A stretch of 64,000 bases of DNA, from contig NZ_JAFBCS010000001.1 of the NCBI RefSeq assembly GCF_016907845.1, forward strand, positions 1,612,001-1,676,000, written 5' to 3'. The stretch is from Arcanobacterium pluranimalium (GTDB lineage Bacteria; Actinomycetota; Actinomycetes; Actinomycetales; Actinomycetaceae). A program made the position numbers and the translations under genes. Position 1 is the first letter of the stretch, and the number at the start of each line of letters is the position of its first letter. Below are positions 1-8,124 of this stretch, piece after piece. A model generated the notes under the pieces. The model had not been told where the DNA came from. It saw only the letters and a list, made by a program, of their open reading frames with translations, and ran no database searches.

Positions 1-125
1 TCGGGCGCCTGAGCGCTCGCGACTGCCTGGCTGACTCATTCGCGTGCTTTAGTCTACCTATGATCTTCAATGAACACCAAGATCGCAAACTGCCCTGCAC
101 ACACTTCGCTCAAATGCGACTTTGC

Positions 126-131
126 TAAAAT
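126..131 (+). promoter_or_regulatory. Leaderless -10 box of yaaA
   Basis: TAAAAT lies exactly six bases before the GTG start, and no ribosome binding site is visible. Transcription would begin at or next to the start codon. The same spacing recurs at nif3, fluC, tatB, dnaG and dnaE. No clear -35 element was seen. Bases 1-125 hold no gene that I can recognise. Confidence 0.45.
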
Positions 132-137
132 TGTTTT

Positions 138-917
138 GTGCTCATACTACTACCTCCTTCTGAGGGCAAAACAGCCCCGACTTCTGGCAAACCGCTCGAT
201 TTTGCACGCCTCAGTTACCCACAGCTCAATCTGCTACGCAGGAAAATAGCAACGGCGCTGACCAAAGTTAGCCGCCAGGCTGATGCACTTGAGATTTTGA
301 AAGTTGGCGCTTCGGTAGCAGACGTGGTTTCAAATCAAAAACAGCTTGGGCAATTGCCCTGTGCACCCGCGAGATCTGTGTATACCGGAGTTTTGTATAG
401 CGCACTTGACTGGCTCGATATGCCAAGCGAACGTCGTCTTTTCGCACAAGAACACGTGCTCATTTTCTCTGGCCTTTTTGGCGTTCTCCGCCCAGAAGAT
501 CTGATTCCTCATTATCGGCTTTCTATGGGCACCGCGCTGCCTGGCATTGGCAATACAAAAACTGTATGGCGCAAAGCGCTACACGATTTTAAGCCGGGTG
601 CCCACGAGCTAGTGATTGACTGCCGTTCGGCGAACTATCAGGTGTGGAATCCTAAGCACGACGCCGATTACGTCACCATTCAAGCTGTTCGGCAAAGTGG
701 AGAACACCGGCAGGTGATCTCCCATGACGCCAAGCGTTTTCGTGGAATGCTCGGCAAGTACTTACTCTCTTCCCAGACGACGTTACGCACCGCACGCGAG
801 CTCGAAGAATACGCGCGCGTTATGGTCACTGACGGCATCGTCGACGACGTCGAACTCACCGTCGATTCACACAACAAGTACAAATTAACGCTGGTGCAAT
901 ACGGTGGCGAAAGCTAA
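138..917 (+). CDS. yaaA: YaaA family (DUF328) peroxide-stress protein
   Basis: This 259-residue protein begins MLILLPPSEGK, the hallmark N-terminus of the YaaA/DUF328 family, and keeps further family stretches such as FSGLFGVLRPEDLIPHYRLS near residue 115 and the C-terminal KRFRGMLGKYL. E. coli YaaA limits free iron and DNA damage during hydrogen peroxide stress and its fold binds DNA; the chemical activity is not settled. The GTG start has a TAAAAT box six bases upstream and no Shine-Dalgarno, which suggests a leaderless mRNA. It is transcribed towards the DUF164 gene, with about 110 bp between their ends. Family assignment is firm; the role is taken from homologues. Confidence 0.9.
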   Translation: MLILLPPSEGKTAPTSGKPLDFARLSYPQLNLLRRKIATALTKVSRQADALEILKVGASVADVVSNQKQLGQLPCAPARSVYTGVLYSALDWLDMPSERRLFAQEHVLIFSGLFGVLRPEDLIPHYRLSMGTALPGIGNTKTVWRKALHDFKPGAHELVIDCRSANYQVWNPKHDADYVTIQAVRQSGEHRQVISHDAKRFRGMLGKYLLSSQTTLRTARELEEYARVMVTDGIVDDVELTVDSHNKYKLTLVQYGGES

Positions 918-1006
918 CAGACGCTAGGCACAATGCACTTAGACGTGCAAGGCACGTTTAGTCATACAAAACGCAAGACATTCGGTGTGCCAAGCGCAAT
1001 GCAGCT

Positions 1007-1041
1007 TAGGCATCGAGCAACGCGAACTAGGCATCGAGCAA
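1007..1041. repeat. Direct repeat at the 3' end of the DUF164 gene
   Basis: A 14-base unit (TAGGCATCGAGCAA) occurs at 1007-1020 and again at 1028-1041. The second copy contains the stop codon and last codons of the minus-strand gene that ends at 1027. It looks like a small local duplication in the convergent gap; no function is evident. Confidence 0.6.
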
Positions 1042-1761
1042 AACGACCACGCAATCGTAGTCTTCTGAGATGTAGATATCGTTGGGATCATGGGCGTTGA
1101 CCGCAGCTACTTCAATCGGCGAGAGTGCGACTCCCCCAGTTGATTCTCCATTGCGATGCAGACCTATAACGGCAAGTCCACCACTGACCCGCGCACGCTC
1201 ATAGGCTTGCTGTAATGCCGGCGCCAACGGAGCAAAAAGCTGTGTCCGCTGCTCATTGATACGCGCATGCTCAGATTCCAGCTCAGCCAAATCCTGTTCC
1301 AGCTGCTTCTCCAAAGCAGTCCTGTGCTCAACTTTTTGAACAATCTCTTTCTCGAGGTGAGCAAGCTGTTTTTCAAGCAATTCACACGATTCTAAAAGAT
1401 CGAATTGAGAATCTTCGAGCTGAGAAACCTGCTCACGTCCAGTTTCGATTTCGGATTGTAAGGTCAAGAGTTCGCGCGAGTCCATACCGATTCCGGCATT
1501 GAGCCGCTTATCTTTTAGCTTCAATTTAGCTTCTAACTCCGTGAGCTGCTCTTGTGCCGAATCAACGGCTTCGTTCAACTGTGAAAGCTCAGCGTGTTTG
1601 CGCTCAACTTCTTCATTGAAATGCGCTAATTCTTCTACCGCAGTGGCAATCTCGCCCCGCAAATGATGGTTGCGCATTTGCGAGCGAGTCTTTGCCAATT
1701 GGGCGTCGAGACGCGCCACTTCGAGTAGCTGGAGTTGGTCTTCCCTAGGAGCTTGAGTCAT
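1027..1761 (-). CDS. Coiled-coil DUF164 protein with degenerate zinc ribbon
   Basis: This protein (244 residues) is almost entirely heptad-like coiled coil from about residue 10 to 175. That is the layout of the actinobacterial C4 zinc-ribbon (DUF164) proteins encoded next to Nif3. In the family the C-terminus carries two CxxC pairs that bind zinc; here the matching stretch keeps the fold-like sequence (SGGLAVIGLHRNG, then YISEDYDCVVVLLDA) but only one cysteine remains. I chose the ATG at 1761 because GAGG lies five bases upstream; an ATG at 1779 would add six residues. The family's role is poorly known. The loss of the metal site is directly visible; its consequence is not. Confidence 0.75.
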   Translation of the reverse strand: MTQAPREDQLQLLEVARLDAQLAKTRSQMRNHHLRGEIATAVEELAHFNEEVERKHAELSQLNEAVDSAQEQLTELEAKLKLKDKRLNAGIGMDSRELLTLQSEIETGREQVSQLEDSQFDLLESCELLEKQLAHLEKEIVQKVEHRTALEKQLEQDLAELESEHARINEQRTQLFAPLAPALQQAYERARVSGGLAVIGLHRNGESTGGVALSPIEVAAVNAHDPNDIYISEDYDCVVVLLDA

Positions 1762-1814
1762 GATTGCCTCGCTTATCATTGACGTTCTTGCTCTTACTAT
1801 ACGGGAAAACCTGA

Positions 1815-3446
1815 TTAAGATGCCTCAGTATCTGATCCAGTAAATAGCTCTCTGATTGCTTTCTTATCAATCTTCGATCCTGCAGTTAATGGAAGCGCAT
1901 CGACCACAGCAAAATAGACAGGTACCCGGTATCTGGCCACTCTCTTATTGAGAGTTTGCCGAATTGCCTCTTCGTCGAATACCGCACCTTCAGCCAATAC
2001 AACCGCTGCCGCCGGCACTTCGCCATAAATCGAATCTGGCACCCCTACTAGCGCAGCGTCAGCGATCTGCGGAAGTAGGCGTAGTTCTTCTTCAATATCG
2101 ATGCACCAGATTTTTTCGCCACCACGATTGATCAAATCTTTTTTGCGATCAAGAACGTATACGTATCCGTCTGACGTCATTCGTCCAACGTCACCAGTAG
2201 CTAACCAGCCATCGGGGGAAAAACTCTCACTGGCGATTTTGTCGTAGCGACGTGCAATATTAGCGCCGCGGATCACGATTTCACCAATCTCATCAAAACC
2301 GAGCTCTTGGCCATTTTCATTACAAATCTTGACGTCCAAACCGGGAATAGGCTTGCCCGAGCTGCCAAGATGAGGTGAGGTAGCGGCGTCGTCGGGAAAA
2401 ACGAAACCCGGTGAACACGACTCGGTCAAACCGTAGATCGTGCGAAACTCCATCTGCGGCATCCACGCGTGAAGTGCCTGGATGCGAGAAATTGGCATAT
2501 GCGCAGCTCCACAACCAATTTTTTGCACGCTAGGCAACTGCGGGAATCGCTCCTGCTCTTCGAGCATCAGCGCGAACACCGTGGGTGAAGCATGAATAAA
2601 AGTGATGTTCGATGCGAAAATCTCGCGCACGAATGGCCGTCCAGACATGCGCTTTTGCACGTGGATCGAACCGCCCAAATAGATAAACAGCGCAATGATC
2701 GCAATCATGCCGGTCACGTGATAAATCGGCACGGCAATGATCGTTGAATCATCCTCATGCAAATCAAGAACTCGCTGGTATGAACACACCGCATGGACTG
2801 CGTTCATATTTGTGAGCAGCACTCCCTTACTCTGGGATGTGGTGCCCGAGGTGTAGAGCAAAATCGCGTCGTCTTCCACAGAGAGCTGTGGCTTTTGAGT
2901 GCAAAATTCTGCGCGGGCGCGCGCAATTTCTTCATCCTCGGTTGCGGCAAGCGGAAGCCCAAAAGCGCAGGTTTGCGAGCTAGTAACCACGGTTGGAGTG
3001 TCGGTGAACCACGGAGCTTGCTCATCTTGGCACACCACAATTTTCAAATCTGCACGCTCAACCAAAGCCATAATTTCGGCGCGCCTAAACTTTCCAGGCA
3101 AAGGCACGATAATCGCTCCGAGCCTGTTCAGCGCATAGAACGTAGTAATGAAATCGATGCCGTTATCGAGCAAAACTCCCACGCGATCATGATGCCCGAT
3201 AGCCTGTTCATGGGAAAGATAGAACGCAAAATCATCGACGTACTTTTTCACCTGGGCAAACGTGAAAGTCTTTCCGTCCTCGGTGTAAATCGCCACTTTA
3301 TCGGGCAACCTTTGGGCAGTATCGCACAACGTTTCATATAGCGACGACGCCGCGTTGCAGTAGCTGCGCACTTCACGCCCATAAACGTGAAAATTAACAA
3401 GTCCCTCAACGACGGCGTCGTCCCATAACTCTTCACCAATTAGCAT
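1815..3446 (-). CDS. Class I adenylate-forming acyl-CoA ligase
   Basis: A 543-residue AMP-dependent synthetase/ligase. Visible motifs are the phosphate loop LLYTSGTTSQSKGV, the adenine-site motif IYGLTE, the ribose-binding WLATGDVGRM, the hinge region DRKKDLINRGGEKIW, and a C-terminal catalytic lysine in LTAGSKIDKKAI. Such enzymes activate a carboxylic acid with ATP to an acyl-AMP and pass it to CoA. The open frame extends 78 codons further upstream, but the ATG at 3446 overlaps the glycerate kinase stop as TAATG, so translational coupling fixes this start. It is the last gene of the LacI-headed operon. The substrate is unknown; in context it could activate a short hydroxy- or keto-acid or acetoacetate. 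Confidence 0.85.
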   Translation of the reverse strand: MLIGEELWDDAVVEGLVNFHVYGREVRSYCNAASSLYETLCDTAQRLPDKVAIYTEDGKTFTFAQVKKYVDDFAFYLSHEQAIGHHDRVGVLLDNGIDFITTFYALNRLGAIIVPLPGKFRRAEIMALVERADLKIVVCQDEQAPWFTDTPTVVTSSQTCAFGLPLAATEDEEIARARAEFCTQKPQLSVEDDAILLYTSGTTSQSKGVLLTNMNAVHAVCSYQRVLDLHEDDSTIIAVPIYHVTGMIAIIALFIYLGGSIHVQKRMSGRPFVREIFASNITFIHASPTVFALMLEEQERFPQLPSVQKIGCGAAHMPISRIQALHAWMPQMEFRTIYGLTESCSPGFVFPDDAATSPHLGSSGKPIPGLDVKICNENGQELGFDEIGEIVIRGANIARRYDKIASESFSPDGWLATGDVGRMTSDGYVYVLDRKKDLINRGGEKIWCIDIEEELRLLPQIADAALVGVPDSIYGEVPAAAVVLAEGAVFDEEAIRQTLNKRVARYRVPVYFAVVDALPLTAGSKIDKKAIRELFTGSDTEAS

Positions 3447-4597
3447 TATTTGCTCCACATATTGCATGTAACGTTGAGAATGCGGCACATCATTTTCACG
3501 GATTCGAATAGGCTCGGCTGTGCCTTTGCCAGAGCGGTTGCAAGATCGGAAACTTCGCGGACGGTTGGGACGATTGCCGCAAAACCGTCGTCGTAAAGAC
3601 TGTCGATCCCCTCGCCAAGTTTTCCTGCGAATGCTACCGTGGGCACTCCGTATTTTCTGGCTGTGCGCATAACACCCCACGGAGTTTTCCCAAATTTGGT
3701 TTGGAAATCGATGCCTCCCTCACCAGTGAGCACCAGATCAGCATCTTGAACAATATTTTCCAAACCTACGGTGTCGATGACGACGTCGACCCCCGATTTA
3801 TTTTCGGCTCCAAGGAACGCCATAAAGGCAGCACCCAAGCCACCTGCAGCGCCTGCACCAGCGCGATGAGCAACCGGTGAAGCACAGTGATCGTCCATCA
3901 AATGACCCCATACCGCGAGCGCACCGTCAAACAGGGCGATTTCCTCAGGTTTGACCCCTTTTTGCGGGCCAAATACCGCTGTTGCACCAGACTCACCAAG
4001 CAGCGGATTAGTGACGTCGCAAGCTAAGATCACTTCGACGTCTTTCCAACGAGAATCAAGATTCGAAACATCGATATGAGCGGCATCGCTCAGATTCAAA
4101 GGCTCAAATGGGCCAACTGAGTTTCCGTCGCTGGAAGTTGCACGAATACCAAGCTCATAGCACATTCCCCAGCCGCCATCGTTGGTTGCAGAGCCGCCAA
4201 GTCCAACGATGATCTTGCGCGGAGCCAAGTCAAGAATGTGATTGAGTATCATACCCACGCCAGCAGTTCCCGAGCACTTTGGATCACGCTCTTCGGGGCG
4301 GATATGTTCGATACCAATAGCTTGTGCCACTTCTAATACTGCGAGACGCTGCTGGGCAATCCATCCAAAATGAGCAGTTCGTGCCCGGCCGAGCGCATCA
4401 ACGACGGCTACTTCACGAAGCTCACCATCGAGAGCGTCTACCAGTGATTCGGTAGTGCCTTCGCCACCATCTGCCATTGGGACTTCAACGCACTGCGCGT
4501 CTGGCCACACCTCTTTAACAGCACTCGCCATCGTTTTTGCGACTGTCTTTGCCGTCATCGTCTCTTTGAAAGAATCTGGTGCAATAACTATTTTCAT
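3446..4597 (-). CDS. glxK: Glycerate kinase (GlxK/GarK family)
   Basis: This 383-residue protein has the family signatures MKIVIAPDSFKETMTA at the N-terminus, MADGGEGTTESL near residue 43, VGLGGSATNDGGWGMCYELG near residue 135 and a VLTGEGGIDFQT motif near 285. The enzyme phosphorylates D-glycerate with ATP, usually to 2-phosphoglycerate, feeding lower glycolysis. A GGAG site lies five bases before the ATG. It follows the MFS gene after 107 bp that contain a long hairpin, and its stop overlaps the next start. In this operon it is the natural outlet for a three-carbon glycerate fragment. Confidence 0.93.
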   Translation of the reverse strand: MKIVIAPDSFKETMTAKTVAKTMASAVKEVWPDAQCVEVPMADGGEGTTESLVDALDGELREVAVVDALGRARTAHFGWIAQQRLAVLEVAQAIGIEHIRPEERDPKCSGTAGVGMILNHILDLAPRKIIVGLGGSATNDGGWGMCYELGIRATSSDGNSVGPFEPLNLSDAAHIDVSNLDSRWKDVEVILACDVTNPLLGESGATAVFGPQKGVKPEEIALFDGALAVWGHLMDDHCASPVAHRAGAGAAGGLGAAFMAFLGAENKSGVDVVIDTVGLENIVQDADLVLTGEGGIDFQTKFGKTPWGVMRTARKYGVPTVAFAGKLGEGIDSLYDDGFAAIVPTVREVSDLATALAKAQPSLFESVKMMCRILNVTCNMWSK

Positions 4598-4619
4598 CTT
4601 GACTCCGCATAGATTAACG

Positions 4620-4674
4620 AACAGATCCGTCTTGTGAGGTGACCTTTGACCGTCACCTCACAAGACTATCTGTT
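4620..4674. other. Long intercistronic hairpin between MFS and glxK
   Basis: A perfect 13-base inverted repeat (4631-4643 with 4652-4664, 8-base loop) is continued outward by a second perfect 7-base pairing (4620-4626 with 4668-4674) across a small internal loop. No U-tract follows on the minus strand, so it is more likely an attenuator, an mRNA processing or stability element, or a weak terminator within the operon than a strong end of transcription. Confidence 0.6.
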
Positions 4675-4704
4675 AGTTGTACAGTGAAACACTCATCTCA
4701 CAGT

Positions 4705-6030
4705 TCACTCGTGATGTGCCTCAATCTCGCTCTTTTTGACGAAGAACTGGATGGCAACTCCAAGGAGTGCACACAGTGCCATGAAGAAGAATGTGTAGAC
4801 ATATCCTGCACCGGACTTCCAACCGCCACCGAGTCCGATGAGCCAGCCCATGAGAACTGGAGCAAGACCGCCACCAATGAACATTGCGGTAGTCACGAAG
4901 CCATTTGCCGTGCCGTGTGCGCCATCAGGTGCGTTATCGGTTGCGGCAGCGTAGTACACCGGCCACACTGCGTTGGCAACGAGACCAAAGAAGAGCTGCA
5001 GTGCAATGTAAATTGGCACCGACGTCGCGAAATAGAACGCGGCGACTCCAACTGCCATCCAAACGCCACAGACGACGATGGTAGTACGGCGTCCGAGGTA
5101 ATCAGAAAGCGTTGGCCAGAAAATCTGTCCGATGATACCCGTGATGGTGAATACCACGGAGTACGCAGCGGCTTCGGAGTAATCCAAGCCCACGATATTT
5201 GCGAGGTAGAGCGGCAGCACGTAGTTAATACCCATGTACACAATCTGCGTGAGCAAAGTCGTGCCCGAGGTGATCATAACGACCTTATTGCGCAAGCACT
5301 TTCCAACAGCGCCAGCGGTATCGGCCTGACCATCCGCACTCTCGTCGAGTGGAACGGTCATTCCGGCTGCCGCGATCTGTGCGTAAGTGCGCTCTTGACG
5401 CTCTTTCGTGGAGTACTTCCACCAGAAAAGCATGAGCGGGATTGCCACGATGAGTCCGACGACGAATACAAGCATCCAGTTTTCGTCACCGAAGATGCTC
5501 AAGATCGCTGCTACAACGAGGCCCGAGAGCAGAGCACCTACTGGGTAACCCGTGTGATGGACACCAAGTGCAAAACCGCGACGCTCCTTTGGCCACCACT
5601 CGGTGGTATTGGAAATACCAATTGGTTCTCCAGCACCAGCACCGAGGTTCACACCAATGCGCAATGCGATGAAGAGAACCAAGTTATGGGCAACAGCCTT
5701 GATACCTGTGATAGCGGAGATCAAGTTATACCCAATGACCAATGGCACCTGGAAGATTGCACGCTTCCAACCAGTTCCGTGATTATCACTCATGCGTGAG
5801 ACGTAAATCGGCAGAACTGCCAGGGAGAGCATCACTATAGAGATAATGCCACCCCAAGCTTCAGGGGAAAGATCAAAATGATCAGTAATCGCTGGGCCGA
5901 GGCGCAAAATCACCTCTCGGTCAAAAGCGTTAATCGCCCAAATTCCCCAGGTAACTGCCAAAGCTATCCAGGAAGCGCGAGGAACTTTCGACAATGGCGC
6001 AGCGCCGCGCTGAAGTTTCTCATGTGCCAT
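4705..6030 (-). CDS. MFS transporter, probable organic or sugar acid carrier
   Basis: This 441-residue protein shows about 12 hydrophobic segments in two bundles separated by a charged loop near residues 205-245. It has MFS loop signatures such as SRMSDNHGTGWKR after helix 2, WPKERRGFALGVHHTGYPVG around helix 4-5 and SDYLGRRTT after helix 8. The pattern resembles carriers for organic or sugar acids driven by protons. A GGAGAT site precedes the ATG and the gene starts two bases after the SMP-30 stop. In this operon it most likely imports the carboxylate or lactone that the enzymes degrade. Substrate assignment is inference. Confidence 0.85.
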   Translation of the reverse strand: MAHEKLQRGAAPLSKVPRASWIALAVTWGIWAINAFDREVILRLGPAITDHFDLSPEAWGGIISIVMLSLAVLPIYVSRMSDNHGTGWKRAIFQVPLVIGYNLISAITGIKAVAHNLVLFIALRIGVNLGAGAGEPIGISNTTEWWPKERRGFALGVHHTGYPVGALLSGLVVAAILSIFGDENWMLVFVVGLIVAIPLMLFWWKYSTKERQERTYAQIAAAGMTVPLDESADGQADTAGAVGKCLRNKVVMITSGTTLLTQIVYMGINYVLPLYLANIVGLDYSEAAAYSVVFTITGIIGQIFWPTLSDYLGRRTTIVVCGVWMAVGVAAFYFATSVPIYIALQLFFGLVANAVWPVYYAAATDNAPDGAHGTANGFVTTAMFIGGGLAPVLMGWLIGLGGGWKSGAGYVYTFFFMALCALLGVAIQFFVKKSEIEAHHE

Positions 6031-6032
6031 GA

Positions 6033-6917
6033 TTAGATCTCCTTACCAAAACGTGGGGTTTCATAGCCGCATACGTCCAAGTCATCAATTACATAGAGAG
6101 AACCGCGCTCACGTCCATCCTCAGGGAAACGTGGCAATGGCGGGCGAGCCATGGTTGTGACGAACATACGATCCAAATCTGGACCGCCAAAAACAGGGCA
6201 CGTCACTTTCAAAACCGGCATCTCAATTTGGCGTTCAAGCTTGCCATCTGGATCGTAACGGTTCATCTTTCCACCATAAACATGGGCCTGCCAGACGAAA
6301 CCTTCAGCATCGACGGTCATACCGTCGCAAGCACCACCATCAGACTGATCTACTGTTGCGAAAACGCGACGGTTTGAAACTTGCCCAGTTTCTAGATCGT
6401 AGTCGTATGCCCAGATATCGCCAGTCCAGGTATCGGCGAAGTAGAAGATAGAACCATCTGGGCTCCAGCACGGTCCATTGGAGCAAATAATGCCTTCGTC
6501 CAAGACGGTCAGGCCTTTGCCCTCTTCATAGGAGTAGAGTCGCCCGGAAGCATTTTCTTCCTGTGTGTCCATCGAACCAAAGACGAAGCGTCCGCGCTGA
6601 TCAACCTTGCCGTCGTTGAGGCGATTGTACTCAAACTCCGGCTCTGGATCGACCAGCAAAGTGGCCTGATCGGTTTCAAGATCGTACTTGTACAAACCAG
6701 TTTGTAGCGCCAAAAGTGCAGATTTGCCGTCGGCATAGAGTGCCATCGAGCCAATCTTCTCACGCACATCCCACACTTTGAGGTTTGAGCCATCTTGCTC
6801 ATGATTGAAAACGCGTCCGTCTTGAGAATCAATCCACCACAGTGTGTTTGATGCGCTATCCCATATTGGCCCTTCACCCAAATTAGGTTTCAGGTCAATG
6901 ATCTTACTAATTTTCAT
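6033..6917 (-). CDS. SMP-30/gluconolactonase family lactonase
   Basis: This 294-residue six-bladed beta-propeller protein has family metal-site motifs: NLGEGPIWD near residue 13, RLNDGKVDQRGRFVFGSMD near 100, NGPCWSPDG near 150 and CDGMTVDAEGFVWQA near 200. These residues normally hold one divalent metal that opens aldonolactones. The ATG at 6917 is chosen because GGAGG lies eight bases upstream; a GTG at 6932 would place the binding site inside the gene. It sits between thiolase and MFS genes. In this pathway it would open a sugar or deoxysugar lactone to the free acid. Confidence 0.88.
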   Translation of the reverse strand: MKISKIIDLKPNLGEGPIWDSASNTLWWIDSQDGRVFNHEQDGSNLKVWDVREKIGSMALYADGKSALLALQTGLYKYDLETDQATLLVDPEPEFEYNRLNDGKVDQRGRFVFGSMDTQEENASGRLYSYEEGKGLTVLDEGIICSNGPCWSPDGSIFYFADTWTGDIWAYDYDLETGQVSNRRVFATVDQSDGGACDGMTVDAEGFVWQAHVYGGKMNRYDPDGKLERQIEMPVLKVTCPVFGGPDLDRMFVTTMARPPLPRFPEDGRERGSLYVIDDLDVCGYETPRFGKEI

Positions 6918-6932
6918 TGTCAGCCTCCTCAC

Positions 6933-8108
6933 TCACAATGCCTTGTACACAGCAGCAACGCCTTGGCCGCCGCCGATGCACATGGATACCAAACCGAATT
7001 CTTTACCTGTTCGGCGCAGGTTGTATAGGGTGCGCAACGAAAGAATTGTGCCAGTAGCTCCAACTGGGTGGCCCAATGCGATTGCTCCACCAAGTGGGTT
7101 GGTCTTTTCCATATCAAGATTCTGATCGCGGATAACCGAAAGAGCTTGAGCCGCAAATGCTTCATTGAGCTCGATCCAATCGATATCTGCGAGCGTCAAT
7201 CCTGCCTTCTCCAATGCGCGTGGAATAGCAAGAGCTGGAGCGAAGCCCATCACCTCAGGCGAGACGCCAGCTTTTGCGAAGCTCACGAACTCTCCAATTG
7301 GCTTCAAGCCCTCAGCCTTTGCCACCGACTCAGTCGTGAGTACCAACATCGCCGCTGCATCGTTAATTCCTGAGGAATTACCTGCCGTCACTGAACCGCC
7401 GTCGCGGAAAGCAGGACGCAACTTTGCCAATTTCTCAACGGTGGTGCCAGGACGCAAATGCTCATCGACGTCGAAAACTCGCTCAGACTTCTTCTCCTTA
7501 ACGGTGACGCCCACGATTTCAGGAGCAAACAGTCCAGCTTCCTGAGCAGCAGCTGCACGCTCTTGGGACAGCGCGGCGAACTCGTCTTGGTCTTCGCGAG
7601 AAATTGCGTGCTTTTCTGCAACGTTCTCAGCCGTCACGCCCATCGGGTAGTTGCCGAAAGGATCAGTCACCAAAGAAAGCGTTCCATCGATGAGAGTGTG
7701 GTGACCCATCTTCCAGCCATTGCGCGCATCAAAATCCATGAATGGCTGGCGCGACATATTCTCAGAGCCGCCGGCTACCACGAACTTCGAATCGCCAGAT
7801 TGCAGTTCAAAAGCCGCCGATTGCACTGCCTGCAATCCCGATCCGCAAAGGCGGTTGACCGTAAATGCGTTCGAATCTTCACGCACGCCCGCAGCCAGCG
7901 CGATTCGGCGTGCCAAGAAAGCGTCGCCGCCAACTTGCCCAACGCAGCCGACCACGACTTCGTCGATGGCCTCGACCGAAACTCCAGCCCGCTCAACAGC
8001 AGCTTTCATCGCAGTTGCACCCATCACGTGATTTGGCGTTCCCGAAAGCGATCCGGCGTATCCACCTACAGCTGTACGAGCGCCTTCAACTACTACGATC
8101 TTTTCCAT
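6933..8108 (-). CDS. Acetyl-CoA acetyltransferase-type thiolase
   Basis: This 391-residue thiolase has the acyl-accepting cysteine Cys88 in NRLCGSGLQAV, the GHPVGATG histidine motif and the C-terminal second cysteine motif CIGGGQG, so all catalytic positions are present. Thiolases of this length are soluble homotetramers that split a 3-oxoacyl-CoA with CoA to acetyl-CoA and a shorter acyl-CoA. A strong AGAGGAG site precedes the ATG. It lies 16 bp after the CoA-transferase gene. In this operon it may act on a 3-oxo hydroxyacyl-CoA rather than plain acetoacetyl-CoA; that is inference from neighbours. Confidence 0.93.
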   Translation of the reverse strand: MEKIVVVEGARTAVGGYAGSLSGTPNHVMGATAMKAAVERAGVSVEAIDEVVVGCVGQVGGDAFLARRIALAAGVREDSNAFTVNRLCGSGLQAVQSAAFELQSGDSKFVVAGGSENMSRQPFMDFDARNGWKMGHHTLIDGTLSLVTDPFGNYPMGVTAENVAEKHAISREDQDEFAALSQERAAAAQEAGLFAPEIVGVTVKEKKSERVFDVDEHLRPGTTVEKLAKLRPAFRDGGSVTAGNSSGINDAAAMLVLTTESVAKAEGLKPIGEFVSFAKAGVSPEVMGFAPALAIPRALEKAGLTLADIDWIELNEAFAAQALSVIRDQNLDMEKTNPLGGAIALGHPVGATGTILSLRTLYNLRRTGKEFGLVSMCIGGGQGVAAVYKAL

Positions 8109-8124
8109 TGTTCTCCTCTTTCTT

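Noticed and set aside
3447-3680. N-terminal extension of the acyl-CoA ligase frame
   Set aside because: It lies inside the glycerate kinase gene; the coupled TAATG start at 3446 fits the family N-terminus.
4639-5799. 386-codon open frame on the plus strand opposite the MFS gene
   Set aside because: The translation is Cys/His-rich nonsense; the minus strand encodes a clear 12-helix transporter.
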